Positions 1-10,539 of a stretch of 64,000 nucleotides of DNA are shown here, one piece after another. The notes under the pieces are model-generated. The model was not told the DNA's origin. It was given only the letters and a program-made list of their open reading frames with translations, and searched no databases. Position numbers and translations under genes: made by a program. The stretch's first letter is position 1. Every line of letters begins with the position of its first letter. Source of the DNA: Diphasiastrum complanatum (Eukaryota; Streptophyta; Lycopodiopsida; Lycopodiales; Lycopodiaceae); the NCBI GenBank assembly GCA_029204225.1, contig CM055094.1, forward strand, positions 69,986,107 through 70,050,106. The letters run 5' to 3'.

Positions 1-1486
1 TAATAAGCGGGTGGAGAATCGAAAATAAAAAATCGTTACCTGGCTCAAGAATAGTGGTTGGATGCCAAATACGTCGATGTTTGGACACTTATGACATCCT
101 TTAACCAGATGATCAATACAATTTAGTTTATAAAAAATTGTGCCGTCAAGTGCACTATATATTCTTTGACAAGGCTTGGGAGGAGGAGTCGCCAATCTTT
201 GAAAATTGTGTGTTTTGAGAATGCATTAATTTTGAGTTGATTTAGAATGCATCAAATTAGAATTCACCTCGAAACAGACAAGGAATACTAATTCTAATTT
301 AGTCAGGGCCTCAGAATTACCCTTGGTATACTGAAGCTAGAGTGAGGTGTATACCGAGGCTCAGACAGATTCTTGAAATTTTCAAAAAGACTGAGATTTT
401 TCGCGGCATTTTCGAAGAGGGAAGAGGAGTGGGTGATGGAATCAAGGGACGTACCTGTTGCCTTTGTCCTCTCCCTGTTTGTTGATCCTTGCTCTCCTTA
501 TTCTCCTCACATTTGAGTGCTCCTCTTGCTTCTCTTGCTATTGCTCTTTGTTTTCTCCTCTTGCATTTTGCTTGTTTTTCTTGCTCCTCTTGCACTTTTC
601 TTGTTGGTCTTGCTCTTCCTCTTAGCTTAGTCCTTGCAAAATCAAATGTGGGAAGGTCAAGATAGAAAGGGGAAGTGGAGGATGGAGGCTTTTTGATTTG
701 TTGGATGCAAGGTAATCTCTTGTCTCACTCTCTCTTTCTCTAGCATCATAGTATCCATCTCAATGTGATCTCATTTTGGTTTTAAAGAGTTTAGACAATG
801 AGAATTCAGTAATTCCCTTGTCTAAGGAACCCCAGCCGCCTGCTAGCGGCAAAGTGGGTGATTCAAGGAAGTTTGCTAATGTCCTAGTTCAGGATTACAT
901 TTTGGTTACAGTTGTCGAGGAAATTGTGGAAGAGGCACCACTTGACACTACATGATTGGCTCCTCAAGAAAAAGAAAAAGACACAAATGATATTGATGAT
1001 TTTTTGGTAGAATAAATTCTTTTTTATTGTGTATTGAAATCTTTTTGATTATTTTAATATTTTTAAATTTGTTTGTGTTAAGAAAATATTTTTAACAATT
1101 TTTTAATGATTTGAAATCAAGAATTTCAAATATTCTAAAAACTTTAACATTAATAATCATTAGCAAAACTAGAATTGCAATGAACTGTCAGGTTTTTAAT
1201 ATTCTAATTTTTTGTTGTATTTCTTATAGTAATTTATTAGAAATAATTTTATTTGCAATCTTTGAATGTTTAAATATTCAATGAACACACATAGGTATTT
1301 GAAATATAAGTAAAGATTTAAATATTGATTAAATTTTTTGTCATAATTTAACAAAAGAATTTCTTGATACAAGAGTTGTAATTTAAAAAACTTGAAAAAA
1401 TCAAAAAAAAATTCAAAACTTTTGTTTGAAATAAGCAAAAAGTTTTTTTTAAGTTATTCTAGTGGTTGTGTGTCTAATGATTTTAT

Positions 1487-1556
1487 TTTGAATAGTATTA
1501 TTATTTCATATAAGCTAATTTGCATTTGAATAGTATTATCATTTCATATAAGCTAA
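1487..1556. repeat. two-copy ~37-bp tandem repeat
   Basis: A unit built around TTGAATAGTATTATTATTTC followed by ATATAAGCTAAT occurs twice in direct succession, with one visible substitution (TTATTA versus TTATCA). It is a simple local duplication in AT-rich spacer, with no sign of function. Confidence 0.7.
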
Positions 1557-2170
1557 TACAACATTTTTTTAGCATTACCATATATTTATTTAAAGCATTT
1601 TAAATATGGGTATTTTTTAAAAAGAATTTAAAAAATCGAAAAAAATGGGTCTCCATGTCATTTATCTTTTTTTTGGTCATTGTGTTTTCTACGCTTCATT
1701 CTACATTTGTTTCATTTTGTTCTAGTTTAAACCTGCCATCGCTTTGTTATGTTTTGTGCTTGTTTTCTAGGCAACATGCCGACAAAAAATGAATATCTAA
1801 AAAATGTCATGTATGTGGGAGGTAGTTGCTACTTCCAATATATGGTCGAATGCACATTTATGGAGGTTTCCTCCAAAGGTAGCCTCTTGCATGTGGCGCA
1901 GCTAGAGATGGGTATGTAAAAAATGGCCCTTTTTTTAATGTTTCAAAAGTTTTACAAGCTCTAAAGTTAAAAAAGGACGAGCGTGGTCGCGGAGAGATAG
2001 AGCGAGGCCTATGCAAACTTTTTTTGGGGGGCACCTTTTTTTCTTTTTAAATTAGGATTTTTTAAAGATTTTGAGGGTAAAAATATATTCCACAATTAAG
2101 GTTTTAGCTAAACTAAAAGTTAAAAATATCCAGGTGTGAATAGGACCTTCAGAATGGAAACCTTGAAAAG

Positions 2171-2192
2171 CTCTAGATTTACGAATCTAGAG
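2171..2192. repeat. perfect 9-bp stem hairpin
   Basis: CTCTAGATT and AATCTAGAG form a perfect inverted repeat around the four-base loop TACG. No T-run follows it and it is not next to a gene end, so no terminator role is claimed. Confidence 0.6.
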
Positions 2193-2382
2193 TTTGGGGG
2201 AGGAAAAATAGTCAAAATGTACGATGGGAATGAAAGTGATTTGTGCTTTTACATTGAGCCACGGGTGCCGTAAAAATGGGAGTTGGGGAAAGTTGGAGAA
2301 GAGCACTCTCAAAAGAGCGTGGTCGCGAAGCGATAGTTTTAAAATTTTGGAGGGAAAAAATAGGTGAATATAGAGGTGTTAG

Positions 2383-2488
2383 AGAGAGAGCGACCCAGAA
2401 AAAAAACGAGGGAGAGCGAGAAAGAGCGAGAGCGAGAGAGAGAGATAGATATAGAGCGATCAGCGAGCGAGCAAAGAAGCGATCAGCG
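2383..2488 (+). promoter_or_regulatory. GA-rich probable 5' UTR of the S1-like gene
   Basis: A purine-rich stretch made of repeated GAGAGA and GAGCGA units lies immediately upstream of the first good ATG (2489) of the S1-like gene. GA-rich leaders are common in plant 5' UTRs. No clear TATA box was seen just upstream, so the transcription start is not placed. Confidence 0.35.
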
Positions 2489-2629
2489 ATGGATGGCAGC
2501 GGTTCCGCGTTGACACTACTGCACGTGTTGGATTGGATAAAGCTACAGATCAGTGGATGCGCAGTATCCACCAGATCATCCGGATCGCGTGTTTCTCTTG
2601 ATTTGTCCTGCGGGATAAGGCGATTCGTG

Positions 2630-3151
2630 ATGTTTACATTGCTGATGGCAGTACTGTTGTTGAGCAGTCGTCCCTCCGCAGAAGCTGCATCCTTACGCGT
2701 CACGAATTTCATAAACGGAACTATTCACTGTTATTCCAAGGACAACGACTTGGGACTACATACGTTGAATTTCGAGCAGGATACTATTTGGCATTTTGGT
2801 GGTATGCCATGGACCGAGTTTTGGTGTATTTTTGAGTGGGACGGCCACAAAATTCGCGAGCTAACTTGGGGTTTCTTCACAGTAAGTCGTGACTATCACG
2901 CTATCTGTCCCCTTTGATGCTGTTCTTTTCAGGCTTTTCTTGAGTTAATGTCATTTTTCAATCTATCTTTACATCACTTCAGAATCTGAGGAGGCTTTTG
3001 AAATAGTACGCATTTTGTTGATGTAAATTGCGTTCACTTTGCGTTGCAGCGATCGACTAGCTTTGATTTTGACAGGTGGGTCTTTTCCGAAGGCCTCTAT
3101 TTAAAAGAAAGTGCGATAGATCCAGCGGTACTTATTCGGAAATGGCAGTGA
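2630..3151 (+). CDS. S-protein homologue (plant self-incompatibility S1 family), two exons
   Basis: This is a small secreted protein of the plant S1/SPH family (Pfam Plant_self-incomp_S1). Some members are the female determinants of poppy self-incompatibility; most are of unknown role. Exon 1 is 2630-2881, the intron 2882-3049 (GTAAGT to TTGCAG, phase 0), and exon 2 3050-3151, giving about 117 residues. Residues 1-19 form a signal peptide (MFTLLMAVLLLSS, then AEA). Family hallmarks follow: VTNFINGT with an N-glycosylation sequon, HCYSKDNDLGLHTL, FWCIFEW, and after the intron a WVFSEGLYLKE segment matching the family's C-terminal tryptophan-glycine block. The frame closes only if the intron is removed. 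Only two cysteines remain in the mature part, where four are usual. An in-frame ATG at 2489 has better initiation context and would add 47 residues; 2630 was chosen because it puts the signal peptide at the N-terminus. The family call is firm; the start and expression are not. Confidence 0.82.
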
Positions 3152-3364
3152 TGGAAGCATTTTCACTTTCTTGTCTTTCTCCAGTTAGAAGAGTTTTCAC
3201 TGTTCAAGGACGATGTAGCGTGATCAAGCAAATATACGCTACATTCTGATCCTGTAAAAGCTTAAGCGGCATATAGGAAAAATGATACATCACAATAGAC
3301 TGAATAGTCATAAGCCTTAATGTTTTTATGAATTAGATTTCTGAAGGAAGCTTGTTAGCCGAAA
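3152..3364. other. 3' flank of S1-like gene, single copy
   Basis: This sequence lies between the S1-like stop codon and the start of inverted block A. No canonical AATAAA signal was seen. It and the gene are not repeated at 51.6 kb, where the inverted copy of the downstream flank stops. Confidence 0.5.
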
Positions 3365-3817
3365 CAGCCAGTCTCTTAAAATTTCTGCTCTTTCGATTTT
3401 ATAGCCCAGTATTGCAAAGGTGCAATGCTTCGTAACGTATTGAAAAGCCTTCGTCAGTTGAAGCATCACTCATTATAACGTGTTCAAAGTTTAAACTCAA
3501 CCTACGCAAGCTGGTAAGTGACAACTGTCTACATTCCATAACCACGTTCTCTCCAATCAGTTGCCTATATCAATGGATTTTTCTGTAGATTTTGCATGCG
3601 TGCAGATCTTATATTAAGATTTAAGAACACTGCATCTGTAGTGTAGGCGATGAAAAGCATGAAGAATTAAATGAACATTGTGATATCGGTATTATGTCTC
3701 CTGACTAACTATCCTTCACTTAGACAACCACGCTAAATGCAATTATTTTCTGCCAGAATTCCATGTTTAATACCAGCTGCTCCTGCATAAACTAGCACAA
3801 GAATATCTTGTGTCAAT

Positions 3818-4490
3818 CGTTCCTTTGTGAATCTGTTTAGTAGTGCTCCTCTACAAATTAGTTGTGGTGTGATTGTTTACACTTGTTCTCGTCTCTCAAT
3901 TTTGATCGAGACAATCGTTCCTTTGTGAGTCTGTTTAGTAGCGCTCCTCTACAAACTAGTTGTGGTGTGATTGTTTACCATTGTTCTCGTCTCTCAATTT
4001 AATTCGAGAGAATCGTTCCTTTGTGAGTCTGTTTAGTAGCGCTCTGTTGGGATGAATTTCTCTTTAACGATTCAGCTAATGACAAAAGTGAATTCAGACA
4101 ATCAAAGAGAAATGATCTAGAGATGATTACACAAGCGATCACAAACGTGAGAAAAATTCGACAGTCCAAAACAACATCAAAGCATATCATTACGAAAAGA
4201 GTCATTTGTACATATAACGCATTTACGATGCATATCAAGAAAATACTATTTACGGCCTTCTTGTTCCCGTGACAAGAAACTAACTTTAACTAACTTTAGG
4301 CATTAACTATGGTTATGATCTAACTTGAATTGTAGTATGTCCAACCCATAACAATATTAACCCAACACGCTCCTCTACAAATTAGTTGTTGTGTGATTGT
4401 TTACACTTGTTCTCGTCTCTCAATTTTGATCGAGACAATTATTCCTTTGTGAGTCTGTATAGTAGGGCTCCTTTGTCGAGATTGATAGTA
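3818..4490 (+). repeat. ~98-bp tandem array, about four units
   Basis: Units start ATCGTTCCTTTGTGAGTCTG and end near CTCGTCTCTCAATTTTGATC. Starts are near 3818, 3914, 4012 and 4438. The third unit is split by a solo LTR (4045-4367), and the fourth is truncated. The same array, inverted and with more units, occurs at about 44265-44433 and 50859-51160, where the young Copia is inserted. Confidence 0.85.
4045..4367 (+). mobile_element. solo LTR (323 bp) with 5-bp target duplication
   Basis: The element begins TGTTGGG and ends CCCAACA, perfect 7-bp inverted termini with the TG...CA ends of LTRs. It is flanked on both sides by CGCTC (4040-4044 and 4368-4372). Removing it together with one CGCTC restores the 98-bp tandem unit. 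No internal domain or second LTR is present, so it is a solo LTR or very small LTR-like element. Its strand is arbitrary because the ends are symmetric. It is missing from the inverted copy of block A, so it inserted after the duplication. Confidence 0.85.
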
Positions 4491-4784
4491 CGTAGTGACT
4501 GATCGTACCCACAATCAGAATTATGATAAAATATATAAAAATCACTTGGATGCATAGTGGGGGAGGCCGTTCTGCCCAGGAGGGCCCAATGACCGAGGGC
4601 TTGTGCCCAAGCAGGGCAGAACGGTAGACAGGAAGAGGGCCTTCCCCTACGTACTGTCAATGTGCAAAGGTGGACGTTGCTTTTTTTTTTTTCTCGATCG
4701 TACGGCCGCACGTGTGAACTCCGATTTTATTTTATTTTTTGAGCATTTATAATGCAAAGGTTTTTACATTTTTGTTGTTTGGTG

Positions 4785-4898
4785 GAATGTGCATGTGGAC
4801 AGCCACTTGCAGACTGGCACATACGTGCACACGCACATTTCAAGATAATGTGCGTGTGCCATGTGGCAGCCCGTCATGGGCTGTCCACATGCACATTC
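4785..4898. repeat. ~115-bp foldback (hairpin) sequence
   Basis: Outer arms 4785-4804 and 4879-4898 are perfect 20-bp reverse complements (GAATGTGCATGTGGACAGCC and its complement). Inner arms 4827-4839 and 4847-4859 (GCACACGCACATT) pair perfectly around a 7-base loop. The middle segments pair only partly. It could be a foldback or MITE-like relic or a hairpin-RNA source; no terminal target duplication was identified. The inverted copy near 43.9 kb keeps the left arm but has lost the right arm through a deletion of roughly 85 bases. Confidence 0.75.
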
Positions 4899-5279
4899 TA
4901 CTCGTGGAAGCTCATGTGCTGCATGTCAACATTTGATTGGCTGATTACGAGAAGAATGATCACCTGAAATTATGGTTGTAAAATCCACATGAACATTGTG
5001 TGGGGGCAGGTGCCTCCAGAATACAAAGGAAACCTGAGCACTTGGCATTACGACTAAGGAATTTGCATAGAACAACAAATAACAAAGGAAATCATGTAGA
5101 GAAAACCCAAAAACTACCTATATGTTGCAAATATCTATATCCAATAACATGTAGTTTAGCACAAACTATCAACTTTGGAAGCAAAAATAAATGATTTATC
5201 CAAATACGTCTGTATTTATGCGATCTAAATTTATTACTAATAAATATAGAATAATGCTTTGATTAATTGACATAATCAA

Positions 5280-5920
5280 TGTGAAATATTCAACTAGTTT
5301 AGTCATATTTGCTACATTTTATTATTTGGAAAATTGAGGCCAATTCTGTTTTAGACTTAAGAGTTTTCAAAGTTCAGTAGTCTAAATTTCATTTGAATAA
5401 ACACTTTTTGAAAGTGTGGGAAAGTTAGAAGTCGAGTTTAAGTAGATTCAAATTTGAATCTTGGGTATTTTGAATCTAGACCCAAAAGTAGTAGGATTTA
5501 CATTTTGGTGGGAAAGCCGAGTGGCCAAATAGGATTTAGACCTGTTATAAAATGAGGCAACTCGTGTAGAGACATATCTTCTCTCTTCTCTATCTCAATT
5601 CATGCTTATACATGGTTCTCTTGGGTTCTTCTATCCATTGGTGCACTATACTTGTCATTGCATGCAATTCTATGTGTAGAATTATGTATATTTGCTATTT
5701 TTGGATCCACACATGTGAAATACAGTACCTTGTTGGTTTTGTATGGATGACAATAGTACTTTATCTTTTGATTCATATTTGATCAAGTTCTATTAGAGTT
5801 TGCATCTCATTTTCTTTGTAGATGCTGATTTTCTACATTCGTGAGATTGGTAGAGTAGCTTCTTTTGTAATCCAAGATCCTTTTGTAGATTGGATCATCA
5901 TTAATCTGAAATCCTTCACA
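5280..5920 (+). repeat. 5' LTR of Copia element G (641 bp)
   Basis: The LTR begins TGTGAAATATT and ends CCTTCACA, directly before a tRNA-iMet primer site. It is preceded by ATCAA (5275-5279), which recurs after the 3' LTR at 7663-7667: a 5-bp target duplication. A TATAAAA box lies at about 5546-5552. The palindrome-like CCACACATGTG lies near 5709. Its left end and insertion site are also found inverted near 43.53 kb. Confidence 0.85.
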
Positions 5921-5932
5921 TGGTATCAGAGC
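5921..5932 (+). other. primer-binding site, initiator-Met tRNA
   Basis: TGGTATCAGAGC directly follows the LTR end. It is the complement of the 3' end of plant initiator-methionine tRNA, the usual Copia minus-strand primer. Confidence 0.9.
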
Positions 5933-6474
5933 TTGTGTTTTAGGTTATTATGGAGGAAATCATATGTATCAATGATTTGGTGAAGATATCAAGGCTAGAG
6001 CATGCTATAGAGGATTTTACACCCAAATCGAGTTTTTTGCTTTTGTAGATTGGATCTTTTGTAGATCAAAACCCTATATAGGTTCATAAACTTAATCAGT
6101 TCCAATTTTTGAATTCACATACTGGATTTGGCCGATTTTTGGATCATTGGATCAGCCTAAGTGGTGGCTAATAGATTGCATATCAAATTTTCAGCATTTG
6201 CATATAGATTTGAAATAATCATTTTTATGTGATTTTGTCAAAACCCCAATTTTGATTGGATCTCTAGATAGTGAGATTGTTAGACCATAGGTTGATCAAG
6301 ATTTCATGATTCTGTGTGTTGATTTGCTTGGTATAAGTGCTAAAAGAGAATTTTTGAGATAGTTTCAAATCTTTGTGATTTCTTTTGAAAACATTTGTTG
6401 TTGTTCAAAGGAGTGCTTTGTGCATTGAAACAGGTTGAAATATAAGATTAGGTCATTGCTACATGACAACAATA

Positions 6475-6851
6475 AATGAATTCATGTTGGAAGCCAATGA
6501 TAGGCTTATCTCAAGTAGCTATTCGTTGTGGAAAGTGAGGATGGAATCACTTCTTGAGATGAATGATGTTTTTTGCATATTGTTGTAGGTTTGGAGGAGA
6601 CACCAACAACACAACAAGATTAAATGAGATATGATAAGAGAGCCACAAGGGCTCTACACATTATCAAGATGAATATGTCCAATGAGCTTCTCAAGGAAGT
6701 TGGTAAGTGTACTTCATCTAATGATGCACGGGATTCGTTGAGCTTTATGAATCCAAGTCTACTTCTAGAGTGTTGACTCTAGGAAGACAAATCTTTTCTT
6801 GTTTGCAAAAGAATGAAGAAAGTCCAAGTACTTTTATTTTGAGTATGAAAG
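6475..6851 (+). pseudogene. N-terminal gag fragment of Copia G
   Basis: The sequence starts MTTINEFMLEANDRLISSSY and continues with WKVRMESLLEMND, the conserved start of plant Copia gag (UBN2-type). It resembles the intact gag at 46250. Stops and frameshifts occur after about residue 32. It ends abruptly at 6851, where a fragment of an L-family LTR is joined. Zinc knuckle, protease, integrase and RT are all absent from this copy. It is a dead remnant. Confidence 0.8.
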
Positions 6852-7050
6852 TGTAAGGATCACCAAATGAAGATCTGAATAGATCTTGTTGCAAAACAAC
6901 CAAAAGGACACATGTGGAGCAGAACCACGCAACCAAACGTAGATCCCAGAGGAAGTTTCCTTCTAGACCTAGCCCCCAAGCCATAGTGAAGAACCTAAGA
7001 GAGAGGAGGAGAAACTGGCTCAAAAAACTGAATTTTCAATAGGAGGATGT
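6852..7050 (-). repeat. partial L-family LTR, antisense, inside G
   Basis: Starting at TGTAAGGATCACC this matches the 3' end of the L LTR in reverse, as at 22817 and in reverse of 39685 and 61748. It stops near AGGAGGATG, where the G 3' LTR begins. The gag | L-LTR-end order matches insertion of an antisense L in G gag, followed by a deletion that removed most of L and all of G pol. Confidence 0.8.
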
Positions 7051-7057
7051 GTGGGTT

Positions 7058-7662
7058 TAGTCATATTTGCTACATTTTCATATTTGCCAAATTGAGGCCA
7101 ACTTTGTTTTAGACTTAGAGTTTGCCTTTTCAAAGTTCATTAGTCTAAATTTCATTTAAATAAACACTTTTTGAAAGTGTGGGAAAAATAGAAGTCGAGT
7201 TTGAGTAGATTCAAATTTGAACCTTGGGTACTTTGAATCTAGAAAAATTAGTAGGGTTTACATTTTGGTGGGAAAGCCAAGTGGCCAAATAGGGTTTGAC
7301 TTGTTATAAAAGGATGTAACTCCTGGAGAGACATATCTTCTCTCTTCTCTATCTCATTTCATGCTTATAGATGGTTCTCTTTGGTTCTACTATCCATTGG
7401 TGCACTATACTTGTGATTGCATGCAATTCTATGTGTAGAATGATGTATATTTGCTATTTTTGGATCCACACGTGTGATATTGTATGAACAGCAACAATAC
7501 TTTATCTTTTGATTCATGTTTGATCAAGTTGTATTAGAGTTTGCATCTCACTTTGTTTGTAGATGCTAATGTTTCTACATTGGTGAGATTGGTAGAGTAG
7601 CTTCTTTTGTAAGCCAAGATCTTGTTATGGATTGGATCATCATTGATCTGAAGTCCTTCACA
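7058..7662 (+). repeat. 3' LTR of Copia element G, 5' end truncated
   Basis: From GTTTAGTCATATTTGC to CCTTCACA this is a diverged copy of the 5280-5920 LTR. Its first ~20 bases have been replaced by the deletion junction with the L fragment. It is followed by ATCAA, matching the duplication before the 5' LTR. Many substitutions separate the two LTRs, so G is old. CACACGTGTG occurs near 7467. Confidence 0.85.
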
Positions 7663-8200
7663 ATCAATGCTGAGAAATGTAGACACCAGTATTGGCTTCT
7701 CTATAGAGAAAGAAAAAGCAATACCTTCAAACACAAATTTTAATATCCTTGATATGTGATCATGTAGTAGTAGGACTACTTATTTTGTAGTGCTTGACAA
7801 GTCTTTAATAAAACATGGATTTCTCCCATTGGTCCATTTTCACTTTATTACTGTTGCACTTTGATTTGATAAGTGGAGTAGTTCATCATTATTTGAGGGA
7901 AAATAAGTAAGGGGTTTCCCCTTTCACACTTATCTTTAATTGCCACCATTTGGCACATGAGGTGAGATGGCCCTCTTGTCACATAGACAAGTGAAAAGTG
8001 GTTTTTGGACTTGGGAAATTGCCTAGCCTGGCATGTTGAGCTGCTAGGGTAAATTGTGAGAAATAGACTAGTTGCATGATTGGCCAATCAACTTGCAACT
8101 TTTCATTTAACTATTTATTTACCAGTCAAGTTTGAAAAAAGGTTGGTCAGTTGCCCATCATCTCACTTGTCAACGCTTAGAAAATGGGTGACAAGAGTGA
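7358..8200 (+). repeat. block B: repeated inverted at 57512-58372
   Basis: The last 305 bases of the G 3' LTR plus about 540 bases of flanking host sequence recur in reverse complement near 58 kb, including the LTR/flank junction TTCACAATCAATGCTGAG. The flank-encoded open frames (7848-8087 minus, 8080-8283 plus) also recur, but they have no family match and are not called genes. The shared junction shows that G was inserted before the duplication. Confidence 0.85.
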
Positions 8201-8283
8201 CAATCTTAGAAAATCAACTTAGTCTTTGGCTTTGTCGTTTGCATCACGTTGGCTTCTATCTTTTGAAAATCTTAAAAAGATGA

Positions 8284-8605
8284 AAAAATCATCCAAGAAT
8301 AAGAATTTTGTAATATATTGAGACTTTTAACAACAAAAATATGACAACTTTATTAAAACAAGAGCTAGATAACATTTACAAATTCAGCAAAAAAATATGA
8401 AAAAATCTGAATACATCAAGCCATTTGTAAATTTCGTAGCAAAAAAATGAATATGCTAATGAATAATCACTACAATGGAAAGAAATTTGCTTTGATTATC
8501 ATATTTCCATATAAAGTATCAAAAATCAGATCTTATTGAATTCTTTAATTTTTTTTTACAGTGTATTGAATTCACAGTGAAAGCGATTGTTTTAACCATA
8601 AATTT
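8284..8605. other. AT-rich spacer
   Basis: No gene or recognisable element is seen. The stretch is A/T-rich and leads into the palindromic-box cluster. Confidence 0.5.
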
Positions 8606-9055
8606 GATACGACATATCAAAATTTGTGTTAAACAAGTCAAAATAAAAAATACTTCTCATTTAATGACAGGTGTAACCGAATTTTCGATACTCTGTATCA
8701 AAACATCGTTCAACATTTCTAATTTAAAGTTACTCCAAAAGAATTCAATAGAAAATTTTGATACACTATGTCAATACCTTTTCAAACACACCAACTAGAT
8801 TTGTAGCTCATCGGAATTCGAATTTTTTTTTTAAATTATTTATTTTTAAACATTTTTTTTTTAAAATCCGGTGCGTCGTATTGAGTTGGTTTGTTCCAAT
8901 GCAATGCATCGGATTTTATAATAATTTTTTTTTAAGTCATTATAAAATCCGATGCATTGGATCAAGTTGTGGACACACCAACTCGATGCACTGCATCTTG
9001 GTGTTTCAACTGATACATTGTATCAAATTGAAACACCAATTGCATACATCGCATC
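8606..9055. repeat. cluster of 13-bp palindromic boxes (about GATRCAYTGYATC)
   Basis: Related 13-base odd palindromes occur at 8606-8618, 8687-8699, 8760-8772, 8898-8910 (two mismatches), 8951-8963, 8985-8997, 9012-9024 and 9043-9055 (degenerate). The best copies are GATGCACTGCATC and GATACATTGTATC. Two strong hairpins overlap them: 8903-8922 with 8939-8958 (perfect 20-bp stem, 16-base loop) and 8998-9009 with 9028-9039 (12-bp stem). No coding potential is seen. A MITE or foldback remnant is the likeliest explanation, but no termini or target duplication were found. Confidence 0.65.
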
Positions 9056-9099
9056 TAGTTGGAGCATCTTATCTCATGGTTTCTACAGGATATTTTAGA

Positions 9100-10290
9100 T
9101 AGTCTACTTATTTTATCGAGATATCAGCCAATTTAGTATCATGTTTACATTTTAATGGCTTTAGCACTTGGAATGGTTGAAATACTGAAGCTACCTTTGA
9201 TTGATGTGTCAATTTATATTGTTATTTTGAAAAGTTCAAATTATAGCTAGAGGGAGTGTTTTCATTTGCTAATGATCAGAGCTCAAAGGATCTATTAATG
9301 ATTATGCATATTGTTTCAGGAAACCCTAGCTAAGAAGGCCAACAAATTGGTTGTAGAAGAGAATGTATCTTGTTATGTCTTCTTTGCAAATAAATAGGAT
9401 ATGACAATAACGTTGCTATCTAGATCCAAATATATTCCAAACTTCTATTTGCAGAGTCTTGTATTTATTGTTCTCTGTTTTGTTCTAGTAATCTAAATAT
9501 TTAGCACACGTTTACAACAAAGAAAAATAGGTGTGAACCCACGTCCACAACTTTTTGTGGCAAAGGGAAATAGAAAATTATATTTCTATGCAATTGAAGA
9601 TAACACGGAGATTTCATAACACAAGAATATTATGGTTGTCTAGGTTGTGATGGTTTAGAAAGATATTTGGAAATATCATATGTAATGCATAGTTGGTGTG
9701 ATTTTTATGCCCATTTTGTAGACTACTTAACAAGCCAAATGGGTGGAGACTCACTGTTTTCAACAAAGCCATTTTTACAACATCTTCAATATCTGCTTGA
9801 TGGTTCACAAGGGATACAGATGGCTACGAGAGTGAAAGTCCCATGTAAATTTTTTTGTATGTTTTGGTATTAGTGCAAGAAGCATAAATATCTAGATATT
9901 TTGCGAAAGACTACCATTTAATTTTGTAAAATACATGAAATCAAGACATTATTGTGTATAGTTTATTGTGTCAAAATGCATGTTTTTTAAAATAGAGCAA
10001 ATTTTAATATGTTTCAATTTTTTGTTATTTTATTTTAAATTATATTATAAAAAGTGACTTGCAAACTATGTCTTCTTTAAAGTTCAAAAATCTTGAGAAC
10101 GTTAAAAATCACCCTTTTTTTTTGTCATTTTTCAAACATTTTTAATGCGTGCGCAAGGTGTTTTTGAAAATCACCCTAATTTAAGACACTTTTTGAGGAA
10201 ATTTAGGAGAATATTCCAATAGTTCCTCTTTTGGTCACAAAGTTTCTCATTCAACTCGCAATGGTGTTAAGATAGGTTTAATCCTAAACT
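9100..10290. other. spacer without recognisable gene
   Basis: Short open frames (9614-9808 minus, 9667-9873 plus) have no recognisable domain. A stretch near 10246 (TCTCATTCAACTCGCAATGG) resembles 56853-56875 in the same orientation, so a minor dispersed repeat spans this edge. Confidence 0.45.
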
Positions 10291-10539
10291 GTTGATGAGT
10301 TATCCTCTAATGACGTTGCCTTTAGCGGCTGAGCATGGTAGACCAGACTCCATGCTCGTCGAGCTACCAACGGTCAACTCGACTTGTTTCTCTTCGGTTC
10401 ATCCCTTTCCTTCTAGGGTATTTTCGTCATTTGGTAGCAGGGACAAAGATCGAACATTTTGCCTTCAATTTGTCAAACACTTCGTTGCAGCAACAAACAC
10501 TTTTCCTTCAGCTTTCGCTTGAACGCCAGAGAATGGTTG

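Larger units (their letters stand above)
1..2270. other. AT-rich spacer, no gene supported
   Basis: No convincing gene is seen here. Positions 400-640 are C/T-rich (runs of CTCCTCTTGC type) and 1000-1700 are extremely A/T-rich. A start-less open frame from about 752 to a TGA near 950 reads acidic and somewhat protein-like, but it has no ATG and I recognise no family. A motif containing GAGCGTGGTCGCG occurs near 1978 and again near 2316, so the segment just upstream of the S1-like gene contains a short direct duplication. Confidence 0.5.
3365..5540 (+). repeat. block A: segment repeated inverted at 43.3-44.4 and 50.9-51.6 kb
   Basis: From AGCCGAAAC near 3365 to inside the Copia G 5' LTR, this sequence reappears in reverse complement at 51605-50859 and then 44433-43296. 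The inverted copy is interrupted only by the young Copia at 44434-50853. Shared material includes the S1-gene 3' flank, the 98-bp array, the sequence around the foldback, the G insertion site and the start of the G 5' LTR. Copy differences include a solo LTR present only here and a deletion of the foldback right arm in the other copy. It is a segmental duplication containing older transposons, not a single element. Confidence 0.85.

Noticed and set aside
317-595. 92-codon minus-strand open frame with Glu/Lys/Arg-rich text
   Set aside because: It is the translation of a low-complexity CTCCTCTTGC-type tract, with no domain and no supporting gene signals.
2276-2629. Upstream extension of the S1-like frame from an ATG at 2276
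   Set aside because: The translated text before 2489 is the GA-rich leader (Arg/Glu repeats) and would bury the signal peptide 117 residues in.
3818-4490. 98-bp array as a possible centromeric satellite
   Set aside because: Only about four units here and a few in the inverted copy; too short to call a satellite array.
7848-8283. Two short open frames in block B that are also present at 57.4-57.9 kb
   Set aside because: Their presence in both copies follows from the segmental duplication; neither shows a domain or a codon-level conservation signal.
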